A stretch of DNA of 8,709 nucleotides from Schlesneria sp. (lineage in GTDB: Bacteria > Planctomycetota > Planctomycetia > Planctomycetales > Planctomycetaceae), in assembly GCA_025353525.1 (NCBI GenBank), contig JANXOO010001231.1:1-8709 (forward strand). The letters are read 5' to 3'. This document shows positions 6,509-8,709 of this stretch, in pieces. The translations under genes were made by a program, and so were the position numbers. Under the pieces are notes generated by a model. The model had not been told where the DNA came from and ran no database searches. It saw nothing but the letters and a program-made list of their open reading frames with translations. Position 1 is the first letter of the stretch, and each line of letters begins with the position of its first letter.

Positions 6509-7927
6509 ATGCGATGCCACGATTTCGTTCCGCGATCGACGCGTCGTGCCATGTTGCGCAATACGGCCTGCGGTTTCGGTCAGTTGGCACTGACTGCGAT
6601 GCTCGCCAGGGAATCGTATGCCGCACCCGATATGAAGGCCGGGTCCGACCTGTGGCAGCAACCGCATTTTCCGCCGCGCGCCAAACGGATCATATTCCTT
6701 TTCATGTGGGGCGGACCAAGCCACGTTGACATCTTTGATCCCAAACCGCGACTCAATGAGGACGATGGAAAGCCGATCTCTCCCGAAACGGTCGGCGGTG
6801 AAAAACCGGTGCTCGGAAACGCACTCGGCTCGCCCTTCAAGTTTGCTCAACATGGAGAAGGGGGCGTCCGGATCAGCGAACTGTTCCCGCAACTCGCACA
6901 ACAGGCCGACAAGTTGTGCGTCATTCGTTCGATGCATACCGAAGGAAACGCTCACGGCGAAGCTCTGTTGCGATTGCATACCGGACAAGCCAACCTCGTC
7001 CGGCCAAGCATCGGAGCCTGGCTGAGCTACGGGTTGGGAAGTGAGAACGAAAATCTGCCCGCATATATTACGATTTCGCCACCGCGCGGACATGGCGGAG
7101 TGCAGAACTACGGCAGTGCGTTCCTTCCCGCCATTCACCAGGGAACAGCGATCGGGTCTGCCGAGACGCCGATCGCGCAAGCTCGCGTCTCGCATATCGG
7201 AAACTCGCGCATCGATCACAATCAGCAACGCGCCCAACTCGATCTGATTCAATCACTCAATCGGCAGCATTTGACGGCGACAACGACCGATCGGGGAATT
7301 GAAGGACTGATTGCGAACTATGAACTGGCGTATCGAATGCAAACGACGATCCCACAGGTCATGAATATCGAACAGGAAACCAGGGAAACACAGGAGCTTT
7401 ACGGAGTCGGAATTGCTCCGACGGATAACTTTGGGCGACAATGCCTGTTGGCTCGCAAGTTTGCCGAAGCGGGCGTCAGATACATTCAGGTATCGACGGA
7501 CTATACGTGGGACCATCACAAGAAGGTGAAAGAGGGCCTGATCGAGGAATCGGCCAAAGTTGATCGTCCGATTGCCGGACTGTTAACCGATCTTGAGCGA
7601 CGCGGCCTGCTGGACGAAACTCTGGTCGTCTGGGGGTCTGAGTTTGGCCGAACGCCGATGGTCGAGAATGGAGACGGGCGCAACCATCATCCGAAAGCGT
7701 TCACGATGTGGATGGCAGGCGGCGGCGTTCGTGGCGGATTCACGTTCGGTTCAACCGACGACTTTGGATACCGCCCTGTCGAAAATCCCGTTCACATGCA
7801 CGACTTGCACGCAACGCTGCTTTATGCGATGGGAATCGACCATCAGCGTCTGACCTACCGCCATGCCGGTCGCGACTTTCGCCTGACCGATGTCCACGGA
7901 AATGTCGTACATCAAATCTGGGCGTAA
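6509..7927 (+). CDS. DUF1501 protein, alkaline-phosphatase/sulfatase-fold, Tat-exported
   Basis: This 472-residue protein begins with a Tat-type signal: TRRAML at 11-16, then a mild hydrophobic stretch (GFGQLALTAML), then AAP at about 38-40. DUF1501 belongs to the alkaline phosphatase-like superfamily with sulfatases. The family landmarks are RIIFLFMWGGPSHVDIFDPKP at about 60-80, an RSMHTEGNAHGEA segment, YTWDHHKK around 334-339, and WGSEFGRTP at 375-383 followed by GRNHHP ending at 395. The Asp/His clusters are plausible metal ligands, but a sulfatase C-x-P/A-x-R formylglycine motif was not seen, so calling it a sulfatase would go too far. The C-terminal H-M-H-D-L-H-A-T-L and the RHAGRDFRLTDVHG ending are intact and full length. 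It follows the PSD1 gene by 16 bp, a pairing seen repeatedly in planctomycetes. The substrate is unknown. Confidence 0.94.
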   Translation: MRCHDFVPRSTRRAMLRNTACGFGQLALTAMLARESYAAPDMKAGSDLWQQPHFPPRAKRIIFLFMWGGPSHVDIFDPKPRLNEDDGKPISPETVGGEKPVLGNALGSPFKFAQHGEGGVRISELFPQLAQQADKLCVIRSMHTEGNAHGEALLRLHTGQANLVRPSIGAWLSYGLGSENENLPAYITISPPRGHGGVQNYGSAFLPAIHQGTAIGSAETPIAQARVSHIGNSRIDHNQQRAQLDLIQSLNRQHLTATTTDRGIEGLIANYELAYRMQTTIPQVMNIEQETRETQELYGVGIAPTDNFGRQCLLARKFAEAGVRYIQVSTDYTWDHHKKVKEGLIEESAKVDRPIAGLLTDLERRGLLDETLVVWGSEFGRTPMVENGDGRNHHPKAFTMWMAGGGVRGGFTFGSTDDFGYRPVENPVHMHDLHATLLYAMGIDHQRLTYRHAGRDFRLTDVHGNVVHQIWA

Positions 7928-8234
7928 CCTGGGCGATTCAGGTGCTACCGGCATCGGAATCATTGTTTCACCCCGTGTAAATCAGGGTTTCATAAACACG
8001 TTTTAAGCTCTCCACCGAAAACGCGGGGTCGGAGGAGAGCCTACAGCGCCAGCAATTTGTTCCCGTCAGCAAATTCCCGACAAATTCAAAATCCGCGCCC
8101 CAGCCATTCTGCAGGTTTTTGAAGGCGGTAGTTTTATTCACTTCGACGGCCTAAACTATCCGGAATTAAATGACACAGCCGAATGCCCAATGCTGGCGTT
8201 CGGAACACCTACAGATTTTGACGAGGCTCCGCAT
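7928..8234. other. Gap between DUF1501 gene and response regulator
   Basis: Apart from the hairpin at 8007-8040, this 307-bp stretch holds short repeats. CAAATTC occurs at 8070-8076 and 8081-8087, each preceded by TTCCCG a few bases upstream. AATTTGT (8054-8060) is an inverted match to ACAAATT (8080-8086). The region from 8115 to 8175 is AT-richer and is the likely place for the promoter of the next gene, but I see no -35/-10 pair or sigma-54 box worth calling. An in-frame upstream ATG at 8190 is treated as noncoding. Confidence 0.4.
8007..8040 (+). terminator. Strong hairpin after the DUF1501 operon, possible terminator
   Basis: GCTCTCCACCGA (8007-8018) pairs with TCGGAGGAGAGC (8029-8040). 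The stem has 11 base pairs with one A-A mismatch around a 10-base loop. It lies 80 bp past the DUF1501 stop. There is no T-run after it on either strand, so it is not a textbook intrinsic terminator. It may instead protect the mRNA 3' end or be another dispersed repeat. Confidence 0.4.
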
Positions 8235-8624
8235 ATGTCGGGGAAGGAAAGTACTCCGGTCAACCTTTCCGGGATTTCGATTCGCGTACTGATTGTTGAC
8301 GACGACGAGGCGCACGCGCAAGCAGTCGCGGAAAGCCTTCAGCGAGTCGGTTATGACTGTACTGTGGCAGGATCCGGAAAACGAGCGGTCACATTGATCG
8401 AAAGCCAGACCTATGATGTCATCGTCACTGACCTGATGATGGACGAGGTAGATGGCCTGGAAATCCTGCGCAAATCCAAAGAGGAACTGCCAGACGCAGA
8501 AGTGATCCTGCTGACCGGGCACGCGTCGATCAAGACCGCAGTGGCAGCAGGTCAGCATGGCGTACACACCTACCTGACCAATACGGCTTGGCGCGCGGAT
8601 TATGGGCGACCTGGAGGATGGTGA
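8235..8624 (+). CDS. Response regulator receiver domain, truncated at a junction
   Basis: The first 115 codons encode a CheY-like receiver. RVLIVDDDE carries the acidic pair D22/D23, the phosphoacceptor is D66 in VTDLMM, and LLTGH supplies the conserved Thr. The domain should close with a T-Y-L-T-K-P motif, but the lysine position (116) is Asn and the last 14 residues match nothing in the family. The DNA from 8581 encodes a sigma factor in another frame. The receiver resembles those at the N-terminus of NtrC-type sigma-54 activators (inference), whose AAA+ and DNA-binding domains would be missing. As it stands the product would lack the switch lysine and any output domain, so it is probably nonfunctional. 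Start: ATG 8235 has GAGG at 8223-8226, eight bases before it; ATG 8190 is a weaker alternative. Confidence 0.78.
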   Translation: MSGKESTPVNLSGISIRVLIVDDDEAHAQAVAESLQRVGYDCTVAGSGKRAVTLIESQTYDVIVTDLMMDEVDGLEILRKSKEELPDAEVILLTGHASIKTAVAAGQHGVHTYLTNTAWRADYGRPGGW

Positions 8625-8709
8625 AGACGTGGTGCAAGAAGCATATTTGAAGGCCCATCGCGCCATCGTGGAAGGCCGGTTCGACGGACGTAGCAAGGTC
8701 GAGACCTGG
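8581..8709 (+). CDS. ECF-type sigma factor, region 2 fragment (partial at both ends)
   Basis: Reading from 8581 to the window end in the frame of the ATG at 8602 gives 43 codons that look like sigma-70 region 2: an IRLGARIMGD helix, then DGEDVVQEAYLKAHRAI, then FDGRSKVETW. The D/E-D-V-V-Q-E core, which helps bind RNA polymerase and the -10 element, and the closing T-W before an expected L are characteristic of extracytoplasmic-function sigma factors. The usual N-terminal first helix is missing, because the frame is blocked by a stop at 8575-8577, within receiver-domain DNA. Either the gene was cut by recombination or the sequence joins two unrelated molecules here. The remaining region 2 and region 4 would lie beyond the right edge. 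Confidence 0.72.
   Translation, partial: MRLGARIMGDLEDGEDVVQEAYLKAHRAIVEGRFDGRSKVETW

Noticed and set aside
6209..7252. 347-codon open frame on the - strand
   Set aside because: It lies opposite the PSD1 end and the DUF1501 start, both strongly supported by domains. Its product is low-complexity and motif-free, as expected from a GC-rich antisense frame.
8166..8696. 176-codon open frame on the - strand
   Set aside because: It is antisense to the receiver domain and the sigma fragment, whose motifs are unmistakable. It has no recognisable domain.
1..8709. CRISPR array, tRNA/rRNA genes, insertion sequence or transposase
   Set aside because: I looked for evenly spaced direct repeats, tRNA cloverleaf ends, conserved rRNA stretches and transposase motifs, and found none.

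Overview
The window looks like chromosomal DNA of a planctomycete (order-level placement not possible by eye). The strongest sign is an operon pairing a PSCyt2/PSD1 (DUF1549-DUF1553) protein with a DUF1501 protein, families that are heavily expanded in Planctomycetota. A REP-like hairpin of a type I associate with planctomycete intergenic regions supports this. Both placements rest on family recognition, not on a search.

Layout. Positions 1-1130 (+) hold three overlapping reading frames: the 3' end of a gene that enters from the left (possibly TIGR04255-like), a protein with an N-W-D-S-Y-G-A motif, and a partner that overlaps it by 29 bp. All are uncharacterised and appear translationally coupled. 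Positions 1311-2069 (-) encode a short-chain dehydrogenase/reductase that converges on this cassette. A nested inverted repeat (2110-2195) lies in the divergent gap before a + strand pair: an MFS permease (2279-3529) and a single-domain rhodanese (3545-3919). A 362-bp gap without a convincing gene follows; it contains widely spaced inverted repeats. Positions 4282-7927 carry the exported PSCyt2/PSD1 protein (Sec-type signal) and, 16 bp later, the DUF1501 protein (Tat-type signal). A 307-bp gap to the next start contains a near-perfect hairpin.

The right end is anomalous. A response-regulator receiver domain (8235 onward) stops matching its family exactly where the conserved lysine should be (about 8580). 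From 8581 the DNA reads, in another frame, as region 2 of an ECF-type sigma factor that runs off the window end. This is either a real recombination/deletion junction or a chimeric assembly end.

How the genes work together. The DUF1549/DUF1553 and DUF1501 proteins almost certainly act together outside the cytoplasm, but their reaction is unknown. The permease and rhodanese are probably co-transcribed. The left cassette is the best candidate for an undescribed system: three coupled small genes with recognisable but unexplained family signatures.
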